Source: CATOSD01 sp965226695
GTDB taxonomy: Bacteria; Chloroflexota; Dehalococcoidia; Lucifugimonadales; CATOSD01
Reading direction: 5' to 3'
NCBI GenBank assembly: GCA_965226695.1
Contig: OZ245405.1
Location: forward strand, 372,001 to 436,000
Length of the DNA: 64,000 nucleotides
In this document: positions 57,441 to 64,000 of the stretch, piece after piece
How positions within the stretch are numbered: the first letter of the stretch is position 1
Layout of the letters: each line of letters opens with the position of its first letter
Translations under genes and position numbers: made by a program
Notes under the pieces: generated by a model
Told to the model about the DNA's origin: nothing
Database searches by the model: none
Seen by the model: the letters and a program-made list of their open reading frames with translations, nothing else

Positions 57441-57728
57441 CTAGCTGTACTTCACCAGGTATACGCCGTCCGCGTCCACGATCGTCTTGGGCGATTCTCC
57501 CAACGTGCGTATCTGCTGCTCGCCCACCTCCGACGCGTCGCGCCACGTCATCACTATCGCCCCCTGCCCCGTCTCCGCGTACCACCTGCTGAGCACGTCC
57601 CAGATGCGCTCACGGATGCCGACTGTCATACGCGGGCTGGTGTACACCCCAGCCGCTATCTCCAGCATGGCCGAAGCCAGGAATCCCCTGTATCGACCCT
57701 CCACGTTTATGGTCACGACAACCGTCAT
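57441..57728 (-). CDS. cas2: CRISPR-associated protein Cas2, type I-E
   Basis: A 95-residue Cas2e with the family ferredoxin-like fold: MTVVVTINVEGRYRGFLASA, then EIAAGVYTSPRMTVGIRERI and GQGAIVMTWRDASEVGEQQI. It dimerises as the core of the Cas1-Cas2 spacer integrase. Its ATG overlaps the cas1 stop by four bases. It is intact. Confidence 0.97.
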   Translation of the reverse strand: MTVVVTINVEGRYRGFLASAMLEIAAGVYTSPRMTVGIRERIWDVLSRWYAETGQGAIVMTWRDASEVGEQQIRTLGESPKTIVDADGVYLVKYS

Positions 57729-58660
57729 GCTACACTGTCTCCCGCCTCTTCATCGGCGCGCGGCTCCGGCGCCTCCAGCGCCGCCACGTCCTCGAAGAGC
57801 GTCTTTATCCTGTCTATCATGGCCGGAATCACGCCCTCTCTTCTCATCATGTCGCCCGTCAGCCGCCTGGTGTGGCGCTCGACGTTCAAGCCGGGATTGT
57901 TCGCGACCTCCCTCGCGGCGGTGAACGCGGCGGGCAGCAGGACCGTGTCCCTGAACAGGTCCGCGACGTCCAGGGCGAACGCTTCCCCGCTGTGCTCGTG
58001 GATGAACCCGAGCTGCGGTATCGCGCCTGTGGCCGTGACCGCGATGACGGCCGCCGCCGTCACGGCCACCGAGGCGTGGTTGATCGCCTGGTTGGGTATG
58101 TCGGCTCCCATTGGGTTGGCCCTGTCGTAGCGCCGGCCCCGCCACGTGATGCCGTGCCTCTGCGCCAGGTTCTGGTACGTTCGCCTCATGCGCGAGCCCT
58201 CGATGCCCCGCAGCACGGCGATGTCACGGTGCGGGAGCACCTCGCCCAGGCGCATCGCGTACATCTTGCGCGCTATCGCTATCCGGCTCCCTTGGGCGTC
58301 GCCCCAGGCCCGCATCTGACGCCGCGCCACGTCCGACGTGTCGGGCAGCAGTGGCGGCGCGGTGTAGCACCGGACGCCGTCCTCGCCCACCGCCACGAGC
58401 GCTGTGCCGTGCCTCGCCATGAGCCTCAGCGCGTCGTGGCTGACGGTGGAGCCGGGCCCCAGCAGTATCATGGAAAGGGTTTGAAACGGTATCCCGTACT
58501 CTCCGGCGCCCAGGCCGCTGTCGGGCGTGGGAGCGCTCTCCCGCGCGAAACGAAGAGTCCCGTCCCGCACGGTGAGCGCCCCACGCGACAGCCACAACAG
58601 CCCATGCCGGTCGGCATGGGGGATCCGCGCCGTTTCGAGTCCTAGTCTCCCTCTTAGCAT
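57725..58660 (-). CDS. cas1: CRISPR-associated endonuclease/integrase Cas1, type I-E
   Basis: A 311-residue Cas1e, which joins new spacers to the leader-end repeat. The metal-binding residues are Glu154 in VLRGIEGSRMRR, His221 in LGFIHEHSGEAFALDVADL and Asp234, spaced as in E. coli Cas1. The N-terminal part (HGLLWLSRGALTVRDGTLRF, ILLGPGSTVSHDAL) is the usual beta-domain. A GGGAGGA site lies just upstream of the ATG at 58660. The active site is intact, so adaptation could still be possible. Confidence 0.97.
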   Translation of the reverse strand: MLRGRLGLETARIPHADRHGLLWLSRGALTVRDGTLRFARESAPTPDSGLGAGEYGIPFQTLSMILLGPGSTVSHDALRLMARHGTALVAVGEDGVRCYTAPPLLPDTSDVARRQMRAWGDAQGSRIAIARKMYAMRLGEVLPHRDIAVLRGIEGSRMRRTYQNLAQRHGITWRGRRYDRANPMGADIPNQAINHASVAVTAAAVIAVTATGAIPQLGFIHEHSGEAFALDVADLFRDTVLLPAAFTAAREVANNPGLNVERHTRRLTGDMMRREGVIPAMIDRIKTLFEDVAALEAPEPRADEEAGDSVA

Positions 58661-58729
58661 TGTTCCTCCCGACGGTCGGCTGAGTATTGAGTTGTTAAGG
58701 TGCTATGGTCGGGTCTCCCCGCGGGATTC

Positions 58730-59533
58730 CTAGCCCCGCCTTCCGGGGGGACGCAGCAGCAGCATCCCGTAGCCGTAGGCGCGGTGCCGGCCTATGCCGC
58801 GCGCGAGCAGCGCGGCGAACGTGGCGGAGTCGGTTACCTCCAGCTCGCCGCGCATCAGCGCGTCGGGGCCTTCGCTGTAGCGGCGATGGCGCTTGCGGAC
58901 GGCGCGCGTGCGGCGGAACGACACGAGGGCGGTCTTGAGTTTGTCCAGGGACGCGCCGCCGCGCCGCTCGAACTGCTTGTCGAGCCAATCGACGTACACC
59001 TGCTCGCGAGTCCGTGTCATTCCGAGCGTAGCCGAGGAATCTAGCGCCTCCCATTGGAAGACGTCGCACTCCTTGCCAGGACGTGGCGCATCGGCCTCGC
59101 ATGGGCGGGTCCGGAAATGGCGCAGCTTGTCGGGCGGCACACGCGAAAGATCCTTTTGCAGCCGCACGACCGGCCGCACGCGCAGCTCGAATCCCAGCCG
59201 CAGGCCCACGCGCCACTCGGCGGGCATCGGCTTGGTGTCGATCTGGTCGGCGGGCAGAACGCGCGCCTGCAGTGGGCAGGCGCAGATGGCGGCGGAGTCG
59301 CGCAGCGCGCCGGCGTCCGCCCCGCCGTAGCCGTACAGGGAGCCGACGGACGCTCCGCGGGTCGCCATCAGCCGGAAGGGCTTGGGAGCGAGCTCGCCGA
59401 AACACTCCTTCAGCAGGCAGTGCATGGCGTGGTCCGGGTCCTGGAGCCGCTTGGCGCCCATCCAGCGATTGAACTCGCGCAGGTCCACTTCTCCGCGCAC
59501 CATCCGCAGCGCGGCCGCTGTTGTCGTCGTCAT
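58730..59533 (-). CDS. cas6e: CRISPR RNA endonuclease Cas6e, with an inserted mini-element peptide
   Basis: A 267-residue Cas6e/CasE, which cuts the crRNA precursor at the repeat hairpin. DPDHAMHCLLKECFG supplies the likely catalytic His38; the Gly-rich end GIGRHRAYGYGMLLLRP binds RNA. Residues about 163-173 (LDSSATLGMTR) are encoded by a palindromic mini-element (59014-59046), read in frame between FQWEA and TREQVYVDWL; other Cas6e proteins that I know lack such a peptide. The ATG overlaps the cas5e stop (ATGA). Confidence 0.95.
   Translation of the reverse strand: MTTTTAAALRMVRGEVDLREFNRWMGAKRLQDPDHAMHCLLKECFGELAPKPFRLMATRGASVGSLYGYGGADAGALRDSAAICACPLQARVLPADQIDTKPMPAEWRVGLRLGFELRVRPVVRLQKDLSRVPPDKLRHFRTRPCEADAPRPGKECDVFQWEALDSSATLGMTRTREQVYVDWLDKQFERRGGASLDKLKTALVSFRRTRAVRKRHRRYSEGPDALMRGELEVTDSATFAALLARGIGRHRAYGYGMLLLRPPGRRG
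59014..59046. repeat. Palindromic mini-element inside cas6e
   Basis: TCATTCCGAGCGTAGCCGAG then GAATCTAGCG; the reverse complement matches the intergenic copy at 13627-13656. It is 33 nt, so the reading frame is kept. ATTCC and GGAAT form its ends. Confidence 0.9.
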
Positions 59534-60345
59534 GTCGCACTCTCCTCCCTCCGTGTCATTCCGAGCCCAGCCGAGGAATCTCCACCTCCGAACTCGCCCG
59601 GCGCCGCCGTGCCCTCGACGACGGGCCTACCGCCGCCGTGCAGCCCCGACACCCAGTTTCGCTCGTCGGTGAGCATGGCGTGGCGGCTGACGGATACGCC
59701 GTCCGGCTCGGCGCCGCCCTCGCGCGCGGGCCACTGCATCCTCACGGGCCGCCGGCTGTCCGCGTCGTCCGGCAGCGGGACGGCCAGCAGCGCGGCCAGC
59801 GAGTCGGCCGCGTCCACGAAGCCGCCGCAAAGCCGCGCGGACGGCAGGCAGGGCTTGCGCCCGATGAAGAGCGGACGCGCCGGTTCGTCGAGCGCGGCGG
59901 CCAGGCCGTCCAGCGTCGGCTCGCCGCCCTCCGTCATTCCGGCCCCCGAGCCGGAATCCAGCCGCAGCGCGACGGTTACACGCATGTCGGCGTAGTAGTC
60001 GCGGTAGCGCAGGTGCGGGGAGTTGTAGGTGGCCGCGCCGCCGGCCCGGCCCTCCGGCCTGCCGCGCGTGGTCCACCCCCGGTCGCTCGCGCCCAGTTGC
60101 GCGGTCTGGAAGTCGCGCATGGCGTAGCCCCCCGCCGGCTCGCGGTCGATGCGCGCGGCGAACACCAGCCTGCGCTGCAACCGCTCGTGCGCCTCGCGCT
60201 CGATGCGCCGCCAGCCCAGGGCGTTTGCGAACATGCCGGTGAGCATGGACGCCGCCGGAAAGGGCCGGACGACGCCCAGATTGTCGATGGTCTCGCCGCC
60301 GAACGCCATGAGCGGCGATTCGAGGTGGACGATGAGGTGCCGCAC
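59530..60345 (-). CDS. cas5e: CRISPR Cascade subunit Cas5e, with two mini-element peptides
   Basis: A 271-residue Cas5e/CasD, which holds the crRNA 5' handle. The GTG at 60345 has GAGGTGG upstream, inside the end of cas7e, and gives HLIVHLESPLMAFGGETIDN, the family start; the open frame continues further upstream only by overlap with cas7e. ALDEPARPLFIGRKPCLPSA is the conserved core. Residues about 129-138 (LDSGSGAGMTEG) come from one mini-element (59931-59962), next to GEPTLDGLAAALDE, and the C-terminus (DSSAGLGMTRRE) from a second (59550-59583). Confidence 0.95.
   Translation of the reverse strand: MRHLIVHLESPLMAFGGETIDNLGVVRPFPAASMLTGMFANALGWRRIEREAHERLQRRLVFAARIDREPAGGYAMRDFQTAQLGASDRGWTTRGRPEGRAGGAATYNSPHLRYRDYYADMRVTVALRLDSGSGAGMTEGGEPTLDGLAAALDEPARPLFIGRKPCLPSARLCGGFVDAADSLAALLAVPLPDDADSRRPVRMQWPAREGGAEPDGVSVSRHAMLTDERNWVSGLHGGGRPVVEGTAAPGEFGGGDSSAGLGMTRREESAT
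59550..59583. repeat. Palindromic mini-element at the 3' end of cas5e
   Basis: TCATTCCGAGCCCAGCCGAG followed by GAATCTCC: first mini-element type, coding for the last residues of Cas5e in frame. Confidence 0.88.
59931..59962. repeat. Palindromic mini-element in the middle of cas5e
   Basis: GTCATTCCGGCCCCCGAGCC then GGAATCCAGC: second mini-element type, reverse complement of the copies at 13700-13728 and 38560-38592, inserted in frame. Confidence 0.9.
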
Positions 60346-60347
60346 GG

Positions 60348-61526
60348 CTAGGCCACCTCGCCGGCGCGGATGGCGTCGGCGGCCCACGCTGCCACGTCGT
60401 CGCAACTCAGCCACGACGCGCCGGGCACCTCGCACGGCTCGACGGACATCACACGCCGCGCCTCTTTCGCCCCGTAGCAGTCGTCCAGCCTGCCCAGGTA
60501 GCCGGCTATCGCCTGGGCGGCGGCGTCGGTCTGGGCGGGCACGGCCTTGCGGAAAGCGTTGGCAAGGCTGCGCGGCTGGCGGTTGCCGGCCTCGATCAGC
60601 ATCAGGTCTGCCGCGGCGTAGGGCGCGGTGGAGCCGAGCTTTGCGCCGGGCGAAACGGTGGCGATGAGGTGGATCAGGTGCTCGACCACCTTGGCGGCGA
60701 GCCCGCGGTCGGCGGCCTGCCAACCGGCGGCGTCGCAGCCCTCCAGGTTGGAAACCAGCCCGGGCACGTCCACCACCACGTAGCCGTAGAACAGGCCCGC
60801 GGTCAGCTCCATGTCGCCGATGTGGGCGGCGCCCGCGTCCTCGTCCGGCTCTTGCAGGTCGTCCACGACCGAGAAGTAGTCGCTCTCGCTCTCCTCTGCG
60901 TGGACGGTGAAGGCGTGGGACACGTGGACCGCCGCCTCGATGTTGGCGCCGGGGTCGGACGTGACCATGCGCCCGAACAGCGCGCCGACCAGACCGCCGG
61001 GCAGGGTGGCCTGCTGGCGGAACGCGGCGAAGTTGTCGCGCTCCTCGTTGCGGCGGGCCGTCTGGAACAGCAGCTTGGCGGCCTCACCGGCGGCCTTGGC
61101 GTCGCCGGCGTGCTCTTCGCAGATGGCGCGCGCCTTGGCCTCGAGGTACTCCACCTCGGGCAGACCCAACAGCAGGGGCTGGCGGCCCGACTCGGTCGCG
61201 CCGCTGCCGCCGTAGACGGCCTGATTGAACTCGGTCTGCACGGCGTCGAGCAGCTCATCAGAGAAAGCGCCGCCGCGCAGGGGCTGGATCACGCGGCGGT
61301 CGACGACGTTGCGCGAGCGTATGGCGTCCGCCGCGCCGTCGATGGCGCTGAGGGCGAACTCGTCGTCCGCCGTGCGCCAGTGGCGCTTGAGGCACTGCGA
61401 CGATATGCGTGTGCGGACGCTGCCGCCGAAGGTCAGGCGCTTGGCCAGGCCGCTGTCGTCGCGGTTCAGCAGCGCCGCGGGGTACGAGTGCAGGGTGTGT
61501 ACTTGCAGGAATCTGGGAACTGCCAT
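60348..61526 (-). CDS. cas7e: CRISPR Cascade backbone subunit Cas7e
   Basis: A 392-residue Cas7e/CasC/Cse4, six copies of which coat the crRNA. LQVHTLHSYPAALLNRDDSG and AKRLTFGGSVRTRISSQCLK are the family N-terminus; SKLGSTAPYA-like GAKLGSTAPYAAADLMLIEA and the GDMELTAGLFYGYVVVDVPG segment are also conserved. A GGAGG site lies ten bases upstream of the ATG. It is intact and carries no mini-element. Confidence 0.97.
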   Translation of the reverse strand: MAVPRFLQVHTLHSYPAALLNRDDSGLAKRLTFGGSVRTRISSQCLKRHWRTADDEFALSAIDGAADAIRSRNVVDRRVIQPLRGGAFSDELLDAVQTEFNQAVYGGSGATESGRQPLLLGLPEVEYLEAKARAICEEHAGDAKAAGEAAKLLFQTARRNEERDNFAAFRQQATLPGGLVGALFGRMVTSDPGANIEAAVHVSHAFTVHAEESESDYFSVVDDLQEPDEDAGAAHIGDMELTAGLFYGYVVVDVPGLVSNLEGCDAAGWQAADRGLAAKVVEHLIHLIATVSPGAKLGSTAPYAAADLMLIEAGNRQPRSLANAFRKAVPAQTDAAAQAIAGYLGRLDDCYGAKEARRVMSVEPCEVPGASWLSCDDVAAWAADAIRAGEVA

Positions 61527-61553
61527 CGGTTGGATGCCTCCGTCTGTGTAGTT

Positions 61554-62174
61554 CTAGCCAGATTGACTGGTTTGCCGTTCCGCGGCTCGATGGGCGCTGT
61601 AGTACCAGCGGGCAATGCCCCTGCGGGACTCTTCCGCGGCGTTTTCGTCGTAGCCATCGCTGAGGATGAACCGCGCCATCTCGCGCCAGTTGAAGGTGAC
61701 GCCCTTCGCGCCAAGCATTCGGAACATTCGGACGAGCAGAGAGCGCAGCATAGGCCCGCGCGCGTTGAGCAGGCGGCTAGACGAGTTCGCTGTAAGCGGC
61801 CTGCGCTGAGCTCCCCTGCTCACCGTTGCCGGCGAACAGAGCCCTGCCCACTGGCGTCGATCCGTCGTGCGCCGACCGTGCGCCGTTTCGCCGCTCTGGG
61901 TGGGCGTCATCAGAGCTATGCCGTGCAGGATGAGCGCCCACTTTAGCTCAAGCTCCGGCCCCCTGTTCAACTGGTCGTAGTGCGCCATCACACGCCAGAA
62001 CGCCGGCTCGCCCTGGGCGTCCGGGTTCATGCGCCGCAGCGCGGCGAGGCCGCCTCGATCGTGTTGGGTGAACTGGGCGACGTAACCGGCCATGCTCACC
62101 GCGATTTCGGGCATCGACGGTGTTCGCTCGTCCCGTCCCTGGGCGCTCTCGGCCACCGCTTCTTCAGCTGTCAT
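61554..62174 (-). CDS. cse2: CRISPR Cascade small subunit Cse2 (Cas11e), with a compensated frameshift
   Basis: A 206-residue open frame with the family ends: EPAFWRVMAHYDQLNRGPEL early and RLLNARGPMLRSLLVRMFRM then FNWREMARFILSDGYDE late. Between about 61886 and 61780 the annotated frame gives a nonsense peptide, whereas the neighbouring frame of the same DNA gives SAHDGSTPVGRALFAGNGEQ and GSSAQAAYSEL, the expected Cse2 core. So two opposite indels of one or two bases cancel out. Either the subunit is damaged, or the sequence has two errors. The start overlaps the cas8e stop (ATGA). Confidence 0.9.
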   Translation of the reverse strand: MTAEEAVAESAQGRDERTPSMPEIAVSMAGYVAQFTQHDRGGLAALRRMNPDAQGEPAFWRVMAHYDQLNRGPELELKWALILHGIALMTPTQSGETAHGRRTTDRRQWAGLCSPATVSRGAQRRPLTANSSSRLLNARGPMLRSLLVRMFRMLGAKGVTFNWREMARFILSDGYDENAAEESRRGIARWYYSAHRAAERQTSQSG

Positions 62175-63757
62175 TCTCGATCTCCTTCACTTTCGTCATC
62201 GAACGCGCCGGGCAGCCCATTGTTGCCGCGGAGCCGGCCCCAAAAGAGGTTCTCGGCGGCCTGCCGGGCCTTGTATCGAAAGGCTGCGGGGCACGGCAGA
62301 GAGTTCATGGCGTCTTCAAGCAACGAGGCGGCGTCCTCGATCAGCCCCTCTGTGTCGCAGCGTCGCGAAGCCAGCGTTTTCGGATGCTGTCCCTCTGGCC
62401 CGCCGGCGCTTCGAGTTCGGTCTGAACGTCCTCGAAGAATCGGGCATCGACGATCTCGTCCAGGCGGTTCAGCCAGGGCCGCGCCAGGGCCCTTTGCTCC
62501 GGGCTGGCCTTCTCAGCTTCGCCCCTTGCCAGGAATGCCTGAATCGCGTGGCTGAGAATGCGTTGTACCTTGCTGACGTCCTCCATGCGGCCATTGGCGA
62601 TTTGGCCGAATTCGGCGGTTCCGGCACCTCGCCGCATCATCGCCGACCCCAGTCTCTTGCGTATTGGGATCGTGCGCTCGTGGTAGCCCTCGGTCTTTCC
62701 CTGTCCTCGCACCATTGCGCGGGCGACGAGTTGCATCGTGTCCGATGACCGCACTTCTTCGTCCGTCGGCTCGCAAAGGAGCGGTCGGTCCCATTTGACC
62801 AGGTAGTCGACCGTGCGCTTGTATCGAGAAACCTCCGGCTGCAAGTGTGAGCGACTTGGAGCCATCCCGGTCGACGGGAGTCCACGGGTCGCCGGTGACG
62901 CCGTTGAGGGCCTTCGCATTGATCCGGGCCGCCTTTGACGTGGCCCTTATCGCGCGGAGCCTTCCGTCGGCTCCACCGCGCAAGCGTATTCGCCTGCACA
63001 CTTCGATGTAGAGAGGGTCAAGAGCGTTGAGGAGCAGCGCCTCCGCCTTCTCTCCGTCCCAGTCCTTGGTCCATAGGAGTCCGATTCCCTCTTCCTGCAT
63101 AGGGGAGTCAGCGAGCAAGTCGTCACGGCGCTCCAGCAGCACGACGATGTCGCGCCTGATGTGGACGCCGAACCGGGTAGAGGGCGCGACACTGAACGCC
63201 GGCCTGCTGCCCAGCCCGCCGTTCATTCGCGATATACCGTAGTTTCCTGCGCCGCCAAAGCCCTCAGATGTCTGGAGACTGATAATTGAGAAAATCAGGT
63301 CGTCATACGCGGCCGCAACGGCTACGGTGGACTTCACGTCGTGATTCTTGGACGTGACCAGCATGTCCAGCTCGTCGGGCGTCTCGACGGTGTTCTTGAA
63401 GTCCGCCTGGCGTGTCTTGGACGACGCCGGCGGCTGCATGAACGCCGGCCTGGTGATGTCGACGACGACAAGCTGCCACGGCTCGTCGTCGCCCCACTCC
63501 GGCGTCAGCCCGCGAATGATCCGCCGCCACTCGTCCGCGTCCCGCGGTGCCTCAGCCAGTCCCGCCTCGTGCACCGCCATCGCGCCAAGCTGCACCAGAA
63601 AGGCGTGCCAGGCGTGGCGCTGGTGCGGACGCAGCGCCGGAAACGCCTCCACCTTGTCCGCCATCAGCGCGGCGTACACCTCCGGCAGCGACGCCTCGAC
63701 GCGCGAGCCGTCGGACTTGTCCATCCTTATCAGGGGTTCATTCAGAATGTTGTACAT
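62172..63757 (-). pseudogene. cas8e: CRISPR Cascade large subunit Cas8e (Cse1), split by two frameshifts
   Basis: A Cse1/CasA-type protein of about 528 residues in three frames. Frame 1 (63757 to about 62824) has MYNILNEPLIRM, HQRHAWHAFLVQLGAMAV, RPAFMQPPASSKTRQADF and GGAGNYGISRMNGGLGSRP. Frame 2 (62824-62346) continues KRTVDYLVKWDRPLLCEPTD to RKRWLRDAATQR. Frame 3 (62346-62172) ends GLIEDAASLLEDAMNSLPCP, RQAAENLFWGRLRGNNGLPG. The first join fits one extra A near 62824, the second one missing G in a G run at 62345-62348. Cas8e reads the PAM and recruits Cas3; if the breaks are real, interference is disabled. Confidence 0.9.
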
Positions 63758-63795
63758 GGTTTAGCCTCTCGCGTTGAATACCAGACACCCGTGCT

Positions 63796-63824
63796 ATTGT
63801 ATTGTGCATCAATAACATTGTCAA
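63796..63824 (-). promoter_or_regulatory. Consensus sigma70-type promoter of the cas operon
   Basis: On the minus strand TTGACA (63824-63819, six of six) and TACAAT (63801-63796, five of six) are 17 bp apart, placing the start of transcription about 30 bases before the cas8e ATG. It makes cas8e the first gene of the operon. Confidence 0.75.
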
Positions 63825-64000
63825 ACGTTTGTTCCGCGCAGAGCCTGTCCGAATTGTCAGGTGCCGACTTCGCCGGCGAACGCAATTCACCGATTCCGCC
63901 ACCCCTCTTGAACCCCACGCACACCCGTGCTACTCTCCCATCGGCGAGGGACCGACCCCGCCAGCCACAAGTCCTTCTTCCCCCTTGATGGGGGAAGGTC
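63825..64000. other. Right-edge region without cas3
   Basis: About 175 bases upstream of the cas promoter. No part of a cas3 coding sequence is visible on either strand. The last bases form a TTCCCCCTTGATGGGGGAAG hairpin of the intergenic repeat type (63973-63998). Confidence 0.7.

Noticed and set aside
54301..57444. Several plus-strand open frames of 60-310 codons over the array
   Set aside because: They are made only of translations of the CRISPR repeat (SIPARAGEP, VYPRACGGT, GLSPRVRGN) and are not genes.
60346..60723. N-terminal extension of the cas5e frame
   Set aside because: The Arg-rich extension overlaps cas7e; the GTG at 60345 with its ribosome site gives the known Cas5e start.
1..64000. 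Possible tRNA, rRNA or riboswitch
   Set aside because: No cloverleaf with conserved TTCGA arm, rRNA segment or cobalamin riboswitch was recognised, including upstream of cobQ; a covariance search was not possible.

Overview
This is a 64 kb GC-rich bacterial chromosome segment. The gene content is typical of uncultured Chloroflexota of the Dehalococcoidia/SAR202 type: peptide ABC transporters, amidohydrolase and phosphotriesterase-like hydrolases, an enolase-superfamily enzyme, an LLM flavin monooxygenase, a molybdenum hydroxylase, deazaflavin-type DUF385 reductases, and lipoproteins with Pro/Thr-rich linkers. This placement is inferred from gene families, not from a marker gene. No rRNA or tRNA was recognised. 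The cas operon has a perfect sigma70-type promoter.

Layout. 1-3.6 kb: dipeptide/oligopeptide importer (binding lipoprotein, dppB, truncated dppC). 3.9-7.9 kb: amidohydrolase and an M16 zinc protease. 7.9-10.9 kb: gene-poor, with an internal duplication and a broken TIR-like gene. 10.9-20.7 kb: mandelate racemase family enzyme, DUF4143 ATPase, cobyric acid synthase, a RecB/NucS-like nuclease, leucine dehydrogenase, an amino-acid binding protein, a HigBA-like toxin-antitoxin pair and the FAD subunit of a molybdenum hydroxylase. 20.8-29.3 kb: a large lipoprotein, the other two hydroxylase subunits, an HNH endonuclease and decayed hydrolases. 29.5-37.4 kb: TPP enzyme, DUF385 protein, PD-(D/E)XK-like protein, class III aminotransferase, sugar dehydrogenase and a second large lipoprotein. 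37.4-40.6 kb: a graveyard of gene fragments, repeats, a NYN protein and a broken GrpB gene. 40.7-54.3 kb: sortilin-like propeller protein, STAS protein, metallo-beta-lactamase, branched-chain amino-acid binding protein, two TolB-like propeller lipoproteins (one fused to leucine-rich repeats), enoyl-CoA hydratase, LLM oxidoreductase and phosphotriesterase-like protein. 54.3-63.8 kb: a type I-E CRISPR-Cas locus (array, cas2, cas1, cas6e, cas5e, cas7e, cse2, cas8e) on the minus strand, without cas3 inside the window.

The most unusual features concern the CRISPR locus. Short palindromic intergenic mini-elements, found at several places in the window, also lie in frame inside cas6e and cas5e and are translated as extra peptides. 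The array has almost identical 28-nt repeats but very irregular, mostly shortened spacers and many truncated repeats. cas8e is split over three frames, and cse2 carries a compensated frameshift that hides a conserved core motif.

Across the window about a dozen single-base or two-base indels, mostly in short homopolymers, break accessory genes (M16 protease, TIR-like, phosphatase, metallo-beta-lactamase, lipoprotein, GrpB, cas8e, cse2), while most long metabolic genes are intact. This is either real decay of accessory and defence genes or uncorrected long-read error. Raw reads would decide between them.
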